Below, piece after piece: positions 1 through 11,976 of a stretch of 64,000 bases of DNA. The position numbers and the translations under genes were made by a program. The notes below the pieces were generated by a model that worked only from the letters and a program-made list of their open reading frames with translations, did no database searches and was not told where the DNA came from. This DNA comes from Arabidopsis thaliana (taxonomy: Eukaryota > Streptophyta > Magnoliopsida > Brassicales > Brassicaceae): the NCBI RefSeq assembly GCF_000001735.4, contig NC_003071.7, forward strand, positions 693,001 through 757,000, given 5' to 3'. How positions within the stretch are numbered: position 1 is the stretch's first letter; every line of letters begins with the position of its first letter.

Positions 1-3000
1 CATTCATTGATCTGTTGCGGCAAACGGGAAATGTTACAAAAGGTCAAACTGACACCGATGAATCAAGGCAAAAATTCTGAGTCCTTTCACTTCAATATGG
101 ATGGTCTGTCACATTTCTGATGAAACCCTGCTAACTAAATATGTATACCTTTGGTTTATGCAGTCCAAAATGGCTACTGAAGCAAGAAGTCTCAAAGATT
201 GTGAAATCCATAAATAGGCAACTGCGCGAAAAGTCTGTTAAGACAAAGGTATGAAAGTGTTAAACATTCTTTTTGGTTTGGTTCCTGTTTGATACTTTCA
301 TAACTTCTTTCATATCTGTAGGTTGGAGCATTCTCTGTTTTGAGAGAACTTGTGGTTGTCCTGCCTGACTGTCTTGCTGATCATATTGGTTCACTTGTTC
401 CTGGAATTGAAAGGGCGCTAAATGTTAGTGGATATATTCATTACACTTATTTATGGACTGTCACTGTCAGTGTTGCTCTTTTTCAAGTGCTCATGTTTTC
501 TCTATTTTTTACTTCTCCAGGATAAATCTTCTACATCAAACTTGAAAATTGAAGCTCTTGTCTTCACCAAATTAGTCTTGGCATCACATGCGCCTCCTGT
601 TTTTCACCCTTACATTAAGGTTGGGAAACATTAAGTGGTTTTCAGTCTATTGATATATTGCCCAAATGTTTGACTCCCTACACTTCAAAACCCAGTTTTT
701 GAAAGTAAAAACTGACTCTTGAACTTTTTTGTAATTCTAGGCTCTTTCAAGTCCTGTTTTAGCTGCTGTTGGTGAACGCTATTATAAGGTGACTGCTGAG
801 GCATTAAGGGTTTGTGGGGAACTTGTCAGAGTAGTACGCCCAAGTACTGCGGTGAGTATCTCATTGCATTTAGATGTCATGTACACATTTACTGATTTCA
901 GTCTTTCCTCTTCATTTATTTAGAAGTTTGAACCATATATATATACCCATATACAGACTCACAATTTTTTTGCCGTTTCTTATTTTGTGCCGAAGCTATT
1001 TATAAATCACAGGCTGAAACATCCGCTGATATTTTTTCTTCTGTGGTTTAGGGAATGGGCTTTGATTTTAAACCGTTTGTTCATCCAATCTACAATGCGA
1101 TAATGTCCCGCTTGACAAATCAAGATCAGGACCAGGTCTGTAGCATAAATCCCCCTTTTTAGTCTTGTTTATGAAAATCCATACTTCTTCGGGCAATAGA
1201 CTTAATAATCTTATTTGAACTCTTTCTATTCGTCATTATGTTTAATTACAGAATTGGAAAAGCAGATTTCTGCGTTTGTATTTGTAATTTTGTGTTATTT
1301 ACATTTCGTAATATCTCTTCCCTTCAACAGGAGGTCAAGGAGTGTGCTATCACCTGCATGGGTCTTGTGATTTCAACATTTGGTGATCAACTGAGGGCAG
1401 AGTTACCTTCATGCCTTCCTGTGCTTGTTGATCGAATGGGAAACGAAATCACTCGCCTCACTGCAGTAAAGGTTGTTCTTGGGCTTCTGTTGAAGCTTTT
1501 ATTTTAAAATTGTTTTTAGCTCAAGTCTCTGATTGTGTGGGTGTATGCAGGCATTTTCTGTCATTGCCACTTCTCCGCTTCACATTAATCTATCATGTGT
1601 CTTGGACCATTTGATTGCAGAACTAACAGGATTCTTACGGAAGGTATATGGCTTCTTAGCACCATATCTTAATAGGCATCAAATATGTACTTTTCTTTGG
1701 TTTACTTTCTCATAGTTAGTGGAAATTTCCTTGAAGACATTATCTGGTATTAATGTTTTTGTAAAACAGGCTAATCGGGTTCTAAGGCAAGCAACACTGA
1801 TTACTATGAATACCTTGGTAACAGCCTATGGTGATAAAATTGGTTCAGAAGCTTATGAAGTTATTCTTGTGGAGCTTTCATCTCTGATAAGGTTTGTTTG
1901 CTTCTCGAACAAATTTCCCCTGATTTTTGTTGTTTCTACTTTCTAGGTTGGTATATATATTAAAAGATGACTTCGTCTGTGTTTTTTCAGTGTTTCAGAC
2001 CTGCACATGACAGCTCTTGCACTCGAACTCTGCTGCACTCTGATGACTGGAAAGAGTTGTAGTGAAAATATCAGTTTGGCGGTCCGCAACAAAGTTCTTC
2101 CGCAGGCACTAACTTTAGTTAAAAGCCCATTGCTCCAGGGTCAAGCACTTTTGGTAAATTTTTTGTTACTGATGGAATTGTTATATACTTTGCCTGACCT
2201 TAAAGATTAGAAGGCAATGATTTCTTGGATGTTTGTCACAGGATCTGCAAAAATTCTTTGAAGCTCTGGTGTATCATGCAAATACGAGTTTCTACACCTT
2301 GCTGGAATCATTGCTATCTTGTGCTAAGCCTTCTCCTCAGTCTGGAGGTGTCCCAAAGCAAGCACTATATTCAATTGCACAGTGTGTGGCGGTTCTTTGT
2401 CTCGCAGCGGGTGATAAGAATTGTTCGTCTACAGTTAAAATGCTCATGGAAATCCTTAAAGATGACAGCGGCACAAATTCAGTAAGCACTTTGAATTTTT
2501 GTTAGTTTGAGAGCCATTAGGGAATTAGATTCAGGCTTTATCTTCCTTAGTAGATCTACAGCTACTTAAAGGCTTATTTTTGTACTGATGTTTTCTCGTG
2601 CAGGCAAAACAACATCTTGCCCTGTTATCTCTTGGTGAGATTGGGAGAAGGAAAGATCTCAGCGCACATGCTGGCATTGAAACAATCGTCATTGAGTCTT
2701 TCCAATCTCCTTTTGAAGAAATAAAGTCCGCAGCTTCATATGCTCTTGGAAACATTGCCGTTGGCAATCTATCCAATTATCTACCGTTTATATTGGACCA
2801 GATCGATAATCAACAGAAAAAACAATATATTCTCCTTCATTCACTCAAGGAGGTATGTTTTCCTTAACAAGTATCCATGTTATAATATCAGATTACATAA
2901 ACTGCTTGATTTCATATCCTGTTCCTTGTTTTTTTCCAGGTTATTGTGAGACAGTCTGTTGATAAAGCGGATTTCCAGAATTCCAGCGTTGAGAAAATAC

Positions 3001-4342
3001 TTGCTTTACTGTTCAACCACTGTGAAAGCGAGGAAGAAGGTGTAAGGAATGTTGTTGCTGAATGCTTGGGAAAAATGGCTTTGATAGAGCCTGAGAAACT
3101 TGTTCCAGCACTTCAGGTAGAGAACAGCTACAGAACAATCTCACTTTTTGCATTTTGCTCATTTGCTGTTATGCTTAGAGATGCATTCTGAATTTTATAG
3201 GTCAGGACAACGAGCCCAGCTGCTTTTACCCGTGCAACTGTTGTTACTGCTGTGAAATATTCAGTAGTGGAACGACCTGAGAAATTAGATGAAATCATCT
3301 TCCCTCAGATTTCTTCTTTCCTCATGCTAATCAAAGATGGTGACCGTGTAAGTGAAATTTTTTAACCCCTTTCTCCTGATACAACATAAAACATCAATAG
3401 ACATTGGATAATAATGACACTTTGCTGTGTAATCCTAACTTTTTCCTTCTGTTGTTGCAGCATGTTAGGCGTGCAGCTGTCTCAGCTCTGAGTACTTTTG
3501 CTCATTATAAACCAAACCTTATTAAAGGACTTCTCCCTGAGTTGTTACCACTTCTTTATGATCAGACCGTTATTAAGGTAAGTTCTTCAGTGATTCAGCA
3601 CAGTTGTTATCTGTGTCATATAATACATTAGAAGGTTTTATCTTCCATCGCCTGAGACATTTATCTTTTGCAGAAAGAATTAATCAGGACGGTTGATCTT
3701 GGTCCATTCAAGCATGTTGTGGATGACGGGCTCGAGCTGAGGAAAGCAGCTTTTGAGTGTGTGTTTACTCTGGTGGACAGCTGCCTTGATCAAGTTAATC
3801 CGTCTTCTTTCATTGTTCCTTTCCTCAAATCCGGATTAGAAGGCGAGTGTTTTGGTCTTCCTCTGATGATAATTAATCTACTGTTTAGCCATTTTCTTTT
3901 ATTAGCTTATAACATAATCTTTGTTTATGCAGATCATTATGACCTGAAGATGCTTTGTCATCTTATACTCTCCTTACTAGCAGATAAATGCCCATCAGCC
4001 GTACTTGCAGGTATGTTTAATATATAGTTTCCAAAATCATTATATCAGCCACGGAACATAAAGCAGATTTGCTGATCCGTTTTAATAATGTATATGATGT
4101 TTGCAGTACTGGATTCTCTTGTGGAACCACTGCATAAAACAATAAGCTTCAAGCCAAAGCAAGATGCAGTGAAGCAAGAGCATGATCGTAATGAAGATAT
4201 GATCAGAAGCGCTCTTCGTGCTATATCGTCACTGGATCGTATCAATGGGGTGGACTATAGCCACAAGTTCAAGGGCTTAATGGGTGATATGAAGAGGTCT
4301 GTACCATTGTGGGAGAAGTTTCAGACAATCCGGAATGAGTAA
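1..4342 (+). CDS. CAND1: CAND1, cullin-associated NEDD8-dissociated protein 1 (3' part; 5' end outside the window)
   Basis: CAND1 is a HEAT-repeat protein that binds un-neddylated cullin-RBX1 and exchanges substrate receptors of SCF/CRL ubiquitin ligases. Eighteen exons are visible: 1-67, 164-248, 322-423, 521-619, 741-851, 1052-1135, 1331-1471, 1551-1643, 1770-1891, 1991-2153, 2242-2481, 2604-2852, 2940-3116, 3201-3347, 3461-3577, 3674-3842, 3933-4010 and 4107-4342. They join in one open frame of about 825 residues. Plant CAND1 is about 1,219 residues, so roughly residues 395-1219 are here. The frame reads as leucine-rich HEAT helices throughout (for example [33 protein letters not shown]) and ends [14 protein letters not shown], typical of CAND1. 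Two introns appear to use GC rather than GT donors (68-163 and 3843-3932). The family is single-copy in Arabidopsis. Recognition is by remembered family sequence, not a search. Confidence 0.95.
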
Positions 4343-5360
4343 GTTTTTGTGTATGTTGTCTTCATTAAACAGTGATCGATGATGATTTTCTATTCCAAAA
4401 AAGGGTACAGCGAAAGAAAAAAAAAGACTCGATAACTTAAATTTCTCAATCGGCGAAGAAGAATTTTTTTAATATATGCTTTCTTCATTGGACCTTTGTT
4501 TGTTTGTTGTTGCCGTCTCGCTGTTTTATTTTTGAGGGGTTTTAGCCTTTTGTTTTGCCTTTCGATGATTTTTTGAGTTTTGAATATGTTTCGTACATCT
4601 TAAAATTGAGTACAAACGGCATGCAGTCGTCTGTCAAGCGGTGAGACGCGCGATGGCCTAACATGAAACGGTGCGGTTATTTGTCAAATAAACTAATGAG
4701 TCAGCTTGACTAATTTAAAACGGCAGAGATTTTACCGACCAAATTACACAAAACAGTATGAATTCAGCACTGAATTCTTCGCATAATTCAGCACTATTAT
4801 TTTTTATGAGATGCATGCAAATAAGTGTCCTTCGACATGTTTATTAATTAACTCTAGTTTCTTTGGTTATATGATGTACAAACCATTAGAAACCCCATAC
4901 AACATAGAAAAATACTCAATTTTAATCAAAAGGAACAAAAACTACGCCATGGAAAATATATACTTAACAGTTAACACCATTTTTCATTATGAAACTTGAT
5001 ACAAATACATTAAAATGGTGGGTCTAAAGTTTTTCTGAATTAGTATTTTAAACATAAACCGTATGATGCGGCACAGTTCAATATGAGACAGTGAGAGTGA
5101 TTCATCAATAGACAACTTACCATCCGAAGAAGAAACAACAACAATGTTAACGGTAATGCCGTTTTGGCTGTGGCTCTATTCATCATAGTCACTACAAAGA
5201 AATAGAAAGATAAAACTAATCTTTAATTCATCTTACAAAAGAGCAGAAGTCCACAAAAAAATTGCGGGTTTAGGTCCTTTTGTTTTTAGAGGTTACTGGA
5301 GACAGAAGAAAGACTTTTTAAGTACCTGAAAATCCTTACAAAAGCATAAAAATCTCTCGT
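4343..5360. other. Convergent intergenic region, 3' flanks of CAND1 and the SPF30-like gene
   Basis: No gene is supported here. The first about 250 bases are T-rich and look like the CAND1 3' UTR. The last about 150 bases before 5361 would be the 3' UTR of the minus-strand neighbour. The middle is AT-rich, with only a 62-codon chance open frame at 4811-4999. Confidence 0.6.
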
Positions 5361-7794
5361 TCATTCATCAGTGCCCTCAGCATTACCAGACTTGAGATGA
5401 AGATGCTTCTCTCGCTTTTGGAAATCTGTCAAACCTTTCCCACTTCCAGTCACACCCACTTTTCCAAATGGATCCTCAGGTGATTTAAATATACTCTCTT
5501 TCTTCCTCCCTGTGAAGAACCCTACCTGCACAACCAAAACCCGTCTCAGAATCCCCACCAAGAGAACAAAGAGCCATATGAATTCCGTATCTAACAAACC
5601 TTTTTAGTTTTGGCTTTAGTCGTCTGAAACTGTTGCCAATCATTCTGTTTCTTGTTCTGCACAACCTCGAGTTGCTCAAACCTTGCCTTGGATTTGAAAG
5701 CATGTATCTTCTTACGCTTAGCTATTTTCTGTACCAAAACAAAAAAAAAGTAAAGACCTCATAACACGACCTCATGGGACCAAAATGGGTGAAAAAGAAT
5801 CTTGACTTACTACATCCTCGGGATCATTAGGATCGATTTTGAGCTTTGCTGGTAGAGTTTTTGTCTGATAATCAGAACTCGCAGCTTTCTCAATCTTTCT
5901 TTTGAGAGCATTTTTGGTAGCTTGAGCTAATCTCTCAGCTTCGACAATAGCATTTTGCTCGATTGGCCTCACATTATCTGGATCCACCTAGATTATAACA
6001 AGGCAATCTCAATATTAGTTAGTGTTTTAAAAACAAAATAAAACTGGAATAGAAGCATTACCTCTTCCTTGTTTCCCCACTCATCATAAGCAACAAAATA
6101 GCCATTTGCAGTATGTGCCTCAATGGTCGCATCATACCTGAACATTTAACTAATCAAACAAAGAAAAAGGGAGAAAAAGACGTAAAGAATACAGTAGATA
6201 CATCATTAATTACAAGTAACCCGAGAGTTTTTCAACATACCACTCGCCATCGTCACTAAAGACAGCTTGAACTTTAGTTCCAACAGGGAACTTACCCTCA
6301 TGGATTGGGTCATTCCTTAAACCCTGAACAAACAATGAAATACAAACACACGTTAATCACCAAAATAGATATTTAGTAAGCTCTGGAGTAGCATATGTTT
6401 CTGTATTCAAATTTACGAAAAAAATCACATGGCAGCATCTGAGAAGATGATGGAGATAGAGAGAGGAAGAGAGAACAAAAAACAGCCTAAAATGGTAAAG
6501 AAAAGAGAAAAGATGACAAAATAGACATACCGTCTTTTCCCAAGCACCCTCTAAATCGGGTGAGCCAGGAGTTGCTTCAGCACTAACTCCGGCATCTGAT
6601 AGAGAAATCTCATTTTGCTTTGCAGTTGCAAGAACTTCCTCTGTCAATGCAATCACCTATATGGTGCAAAAACAAAGTTTCAGAGAATTGAGGATTTCTA
6701 GCAATTATACACAATATATCAGTAAAGATTTTCAGAAGTAGAACTTCAGGGATCAAACACGAGAAATCAGGAGATAGAAGCAGGCTGGCCATCATGACCC
6801 ATATAAGCACACCTGCACAACACAAATAACCAAGATAGAAATGATGAATTCTTTGCTAACTCTCCTACTTTTATGTATACGCCAACAACTGCTTTTGGCT
6901 GACCCAAACTCCACTGCCGGAGTTACATGCCACTCAAAAACATACTCACCTTTCAAACCCCAGAACTGAAAGAAAACTCCACTTTATCTGCTAGCTGTTA
7001 AATGATGTTGCTATTTCAAACAACACGCAGATTCCTTCAAAAGAGGCAGGGAATAGAAACATAAAGAGCACCGTATGCAAAACCTACATGCTAAGTAACC
7101 TAATCATGTTGTGTATGCCGCAAATGCTAAAGACATAAGGATCAATGAATTTCACTCAAACTAAGGGAGACTAATAAAACGAATCCACAACAAAGATGAA
7201 AAGATTTGATCACACAAAATAAGTGATTAAAATAGGGATTGATCACCTCTTTAAGCTCCTTTTCCATGTCTGCATATTCCGAGTTCCTAGGATCCTCTGA
7301 CAAAAGCTGCCTAACCTGAGACCAAAAGAGTCAAAACTTCTATCAGATAACCCAGAAGAGAAGCAAGTGTATGATCACATTCCATCACCCTACTAAAACT
7401 AAGCCAAAAGACCTATCAGAGAGACTAAAAAGGAACATAAAAACGCAGACTTTGAAATAGAACTCGCAACCCTAGTATAGTGATTAATCCGTTCACAAAT
7501 CTGATTATTAATTCACAAAGGAAGAAGATACAATGAAACTTAACAACAACTCGTCAAATCAACGAATCCCTAAAAAACTATTCCTACGAACCCTAACTCA
7601 GGAACAATCACACAAAATTCAGAAACCTACATTCAATTTCTCTTCACCAATTCGAAATTCTAATCCACATACAAAATTCTGAAACAAAGAGAAGAAAGAA
7701 ATCGTCTCGAACGAACCTGTTCGAGTTGTTCTTTGTAGGTAGAGATACTCGAAGCTAACTGTTCAATACTCAATTCTTCTACTCCTCCTACCAT
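5361..7794 (-). CDS. Tudor-domain SPF30/SMN-related splicing factor
   Basis: The predicted product is 300 residues from eight exons on the minus strand: 7717-7794, 7247-7315, 6531-6656, 6241-6323, 6062-6137, 5811-5987, 5600-5728 and 5361-5525. All join in frame at GT-AG sites. The N-terminus (MVGGVEELSIEQLASS) and exon 2 form a short helical region. Residues about 100-150 form a Tudor domain (GTKVQAVFSDDGEWYDATI, then GYFVAYDEWGNKEEV). This domain binds symmetric dimethyl-arginine in SMN and SPF30. The C-terminal third is basic and Lys-rich, with KSPEDPFGKVGVTGSGKGLT near the end, as in human SPF30, a U2/tri-snRNP assembly factor. A nuclear pre-mRNA splicing role is inferred from the family. 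The start is the first ATG of the open exon 1. Intron 2 (6657-7246, 590 bp) is unusually long for this gene. It is convergent with CAND1. Confidence 0.92.
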
Positions 7795-8984
7795 TTTTTA
7801 CCCAAACTCAAAACTTCGATCTCAATTTCAGTTTCCTCTTCAGATAAATTTCCCGATAGCTCTACACTGATCTTCTTCCTCTTCTCCGATGGTTCTTTGT
7901 CGCGAAGATATTTTAAGAGAAAGAACCAAAAAACGAAGAAGCTTTATTCTAAAACAAAACAGCACGCCGTTTTTGTACCGTCCTATGGATCAAAAACGCG
8001 GCGCGTTTCTTTAATTTCATAATTAGCTCTATACTTAAGTAACTCTCATAGTTGTATCCCAAATAAATTAATTATTCAATATACCCCCTCTTCCGATCAA
8101 ATTTGCAAGAAAAAAATTATGTAGGTCCATTTTGGAATTCCAACTCTTACATATCCGTAATTTAATTTAGTCCTATATCCATTTCATTCAAACATTTTCT
8201 ATTGTTAAAATCACATTGAGTCTAAATAACAAGTGGCCCTTACATACATATATCGTTGACGTGTTATTTTCAAGAGTATGACCAAGTAACAATGAGACCT
8301 TCGTTTTTTTTTTTGGTTAAACAAAGAGACCTTAGTTATATGAATTGTTTGAGCTAAGATAAAGTCAAGCTTAAATATTCATAAATCTAGTAGTAGGCGA
8401 TATTTAACAACATTTATATATTCGCCTACTATATTTACATGTGGTGCTAAGAAATACGACTAAGTTTTTTTTAAAAGGCAATATTTAACCCAAAAACTTA
8501 TTACATAATTATTGAAATTTATAAATTTTGTTTATGTAGTGGAGACCTAGTGGTAAATCTAGTTACTAGAGAAGAATTCTTTTCGTAGTTAGATAAGCTG
8601 TCCTTGTCGCTTGCATAGTTGCATATTAAAAGACCGATGACTTTGTTGTGTACTCATTAACCAATTAATTGGGTTTCGTATATTAATTAGTAAAAGACAA
8701 GTAATGAGTACTTAAAAGACAAATTTAAAATGCAGAACAAAGATGGAGACACGATTAAGAGAAGGTAGGTCTTCGTCATTTAGACGGCTTCTTGATTCTG
8801 GTATGCATTTTTCTTTGAAATTTCCAACAAAAAATGTAATCTTTTTAAAGAAATATTGAAAACGAAATTAAAAGAGTTTAAGACAGCAATAAACAATAAT
8901 GTAAGAAATGTGTATATATTTAAAGCAGGAGCTTGATTCATCAATATCACAAAGAAAACTTGAGACGTACGTTAATACGGAAAA
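7795..8984. other. Divergent intergenic region: SPF30-like 5' UTR and CYP71B9 promoter
   Basis: The segment 7795-7940 is CT-rich on the minus strand, as expected for a plant 5' UTR. The sequence GCCGTTTT with a nearby GGCGCG motif lies at about 7970-8005. The rest is AT-rich. A TATA-like TATATATTTAAA at about 8911-8922 lies 60-75 bases before the CYP71B9 ATG. No coding potential is seen. Confidence 0.6.
8911..8922 (+). promoter_or_regulatory. TATA-like element upstream of CYP71B9
   Basis: An AT-only TATATATTTAAA stretch lies about 65 bases before the ATG at 8985. This would leave a short 5' UTR, about 30-40 bases. It is assigned by position and sequence only. Confidence 0.4.
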
Positions 8985-10661
8985 ATGGCTACGATTTGGT
9001 TTCTTTCACTTCTCTTTCTCTGTTGTATTCTCCTCGCCGCCTTTAAACACAAGAAGCGTCGGACAAATCAGCAGCAACCACCGTCCCCTCCTGGCTTTCC
9101 GATCATCGGAAACTTGCATCAGCTTGGAGAATTACCACATCAATCTCTATGGAGTCTTTCCAAAACGTATGGTCCGGTGATGCTTTTGAAGCTTGGAAGT
9201 GTCCCAACGGTCGTAGTTTCTTCTTCTGAGACGGCAAAACAAGTTCTGAAAATCAATGATCTACATTGTTGTAGCCGTCCTAGCTTAGCAGGTACTATAA
9301 CTCTAACTTAACACATACAATTTTCTTTCTTTCTATTTGTTCCTTTGTTCATAGAACTCAACAAAAACCATGATTTTGATCATTCGTTAGGGGCAAAAGA
9401 GCTCTCTTACAATTACTTGGACATTGCTTTCTCTCCTTTTGATGATTATTGGAAAGAATTAAGGAGGATTTGTGTCCAAGAACTCTTTAGTGCTAAGCGA
9501 GTTCACTCTATTCAACCCATCAAGGAAGAAGAAGTGAGGAAACTGATCGTTTCAGCCACGGAATCAGCCTCTCAGAAATCACCAGTTAACTTGAGCGAGA
9601 AGTTTCTTGATTTAACTGTAAGCGTGATATGCAAGGCAGCATTCAGTCTAGACTTCCATACTTCAGTTCTCAATAATGATGGATTTGACAAGTTAATCCA
9701 CGATGCGTTTTTGTTTTTGGGGAGCTTCTCGGCCTCAAACTTCTTCCCAAATGGTGGCTGGATCATCGACTGGCTCACGGGTCTACAAAGGCGGAGAGAA
9801 AAAAGCGTCAAGGATCTTGATGTGTTCTATCAACAAATGTTTGATCTGCATAAACAAGAAAACAAACAAGGAGTCGAAGATTTCGTGGACTTGCTCTTGA
9901 AGTTAGAGAAAGAAGAAACTGTTCTTGGATATGGCAAGCTCACAAGAAACCATGTCAAAGCCATCTTAATGGTTAGTACTATACAAATATGTGCAACACA
10001 TTAGATACCTTATGATTCTAAACTTTGTTTTCTCATCTTATCACAGAACGTTCTTCTTGGGGCCATCAATACTTCTGCAATGACAATGACATGGGCCATG
10101 GCAGAACTAATAAGAAACCCGCGAGTGATGAAGAAAGTACAATCCGAAATCAGAAACCAAATGATAAACAAATCAGTGATCACCTTAGATGATATAGATC
10201 ATCTACCTTACTTGAAGATGGTGATCAAAGAAACATGGAGGCTACATCCTCCAGTACCTCTTCTACTTCCAAGAGAAGTTATGTCTGAATTTGAGATCAA
10301 TGGCTACAAGATACAACCCAAGACATTGCTTTACGTGAATGTTTGGGCTATAGGGCGTGATCCTGATTCCTGGAAAGATGCAGATATGTTTTATCCAGAA
10401 AGGTTTATGGATAATAACATTGATGCTAAAGGACAGAACTTTGAGCTGTTACCGTTTGGAAGTGGCCGGAGAATCTGTCCTGGAATGTACATGGGGACAA
10501 CAATGGTGGAGTTTGGTCTAGCGAATATGTTGTATCAGTTTGATTGGGAAGTACCAGATGGTATGGTGGTCGAAGATATTGACATGGAAGAATCTCCTGG
10601 ACTCGCCGTGGGCAAAAAAAATGAGCTTCTACTTGTTCCTGTCAAGTATTTAGGTCATTGA
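8985..10661 (+). CDS. CYP71B9: Cytochrome P450 of the CYP71B subfamily
   Basis: Three exons (8985-9291, 9391-9971, 10047-10661) encode 500 residues, the usual CYP71 length. Residues 1-20 are a hydrophobic ER anchor ([20 protein letters not shown]), followed by basic residues and the Pro-rich hinge [17 protein letters not shown]. The I-helix is around [16 protein letters not shown]. The usual AGTDTS is replaced by AINTSA, so the conserved acidic residue before Thr is Asn here. The K-helix ExxR is KETWR, the PERF motif is YPERF, and the heme loop is [10 protein letters not shown] with the Cys ligand. The first intron ends at TTAG 9387-9390; an earlier ATAG near 9354 would break the family alignment. 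CYP71B enzymes are ER-bound monooxygenases of secondary metabolism. The substrate of this one is unknown to me. The name rests on remembered chromosome order. Confidence 0.93.
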
Positions 10662-11976
10662 TGATCACTTAAAGTACTAATTTTCTTCCTTTGAGTACAA
10701 AACTAAATGTGTTCCCTAAATAAAACTAAATCTTGTATTCCATTGTCTCTCGGAGTGGATCAATCCAACGATGTTCTTTGTTGCCTTCAATATTTCATAT
10801 AGATAATCTATTTATTTTGACTAAAATATGAACCACCTTTCAAGTAAGGCATGTTCGTTTGTACATGAGAATGATGCATATAGATGACCTATTTGGATGT
10901 TGCACATTTTTGAATTTGGTAGTACATCTGGATAGAGCATTTGAATGAAGTTTTGTTCGTTTGGTTTAGGTTTTAACAATTTGTTATATTTATTCAAACA
11001 TATATAAGGAATATGCCGGAAAAACCAAGTATCTGAAATTCCAAATTCCGAATTAAACATTTGATTATTTAAAGTTCTAGTATGATTGAAAATCCCTAAA
11101 ATTTATCAAAATTTTCTCATAATTTTTAGATATTTCTCAAATTATCCGAATACCACTATCTAAATTAAACTTATATTGAAATTAGCAAGTGTTTTTTACC
11201 AAAATTTTTCGAACATGGCCAATTACGCGAATTTTCCATGCGGTATTTTATACGAAATAGTAGTGGTAGATTTTTTTAATACTCAAAACTATTTGCAAAG
11301 GGGGGTGCAACCAAATCTTATATTGTCAGTGATTTGATTTATTTTGAGAGTTTTTATATGATTTGAAGAATTTGGGTAAATTTACGGAAGTTGTTAGGAT
11401 TTATTGTAAAATCCTTTCAAATTTCACGTAAAGGCTAAAACCATGAGATTTAAAATTCTATATTTTTAACTAAGTAAATCTACTAAATTCACTTAAATAT
11501 CTTAAAGTCACTAAAAATCCAATCCTTAAAATGTTTTTTAAGAAGATTTTGAAGTAGATTTTAAAGTAGATTTTAAAATCACTAGTCCAATAACATTAGA
11601 TTTCATGAGACTTTTAAAAATCCATGATTGAATAACATATGATTTACTATTTTAACACAAATCACTTCAAACGTTTGATTGAATATACCCCCTTAAGTGA
11701 GCCTAAGGTTTTTTCGGTTTTATTTCATAACATGAGATTTTTATCTTGAATTATATAATCTTTGATTTAGATTTTAGGAAACCATGAATATATTCAAACA
11801 TGTTTTATCAATTAAATGTTAAACCAAGTATTACAGAGAGTTTCATAGTCTTTACTCTAAAACCACGTATGAGCAAACCAAATTGAACGACCAAACAATT
11901 TCAGGCATTTTTGCTGCTTCTGGAAATAATATATCTATTGAGTCAACAAAGATCAGATCAAAGCTGAACTATAAAA
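10662..11976. other. Intergenic region between CYP71B9 and the Sm_multidrug_ex gene
   Basis: The CYP71B9 3' UTR runs into AT-rich DNA. The block at 11300-11692 is a MITE-like element, annotated separately. Sequence from about 11700 is AT-rich promoter DNA for the gene at 11977. No further coding potential is seen. Confidence 0.55.
11300..11692. mobile_element. MITE with GGGGGT termini, PIF/Harbinger-like
   Basis: The left end reads GGGGGGTGCAACC and the right end, on the opposite strand, GGGGGTATATTCAATC. Both continue into an inverted AGTGATTTG. Subterminal AAATCCATGA-like and GATTTTAAA repeats recur inside. The flanking trinucleotides (AAA left, TTA right) do not form a clean target duplication, so the superfamily is tentative. 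Confidence 0.5.

Noticed and set aside
6610..6825. 71-codon minus-strand frame overlapping the SPF30-like exon 3 and its long intron
   Set aside because: It is out of frame with the Tudor protein, and splice joins at 6656 and 7247 account for the gene.
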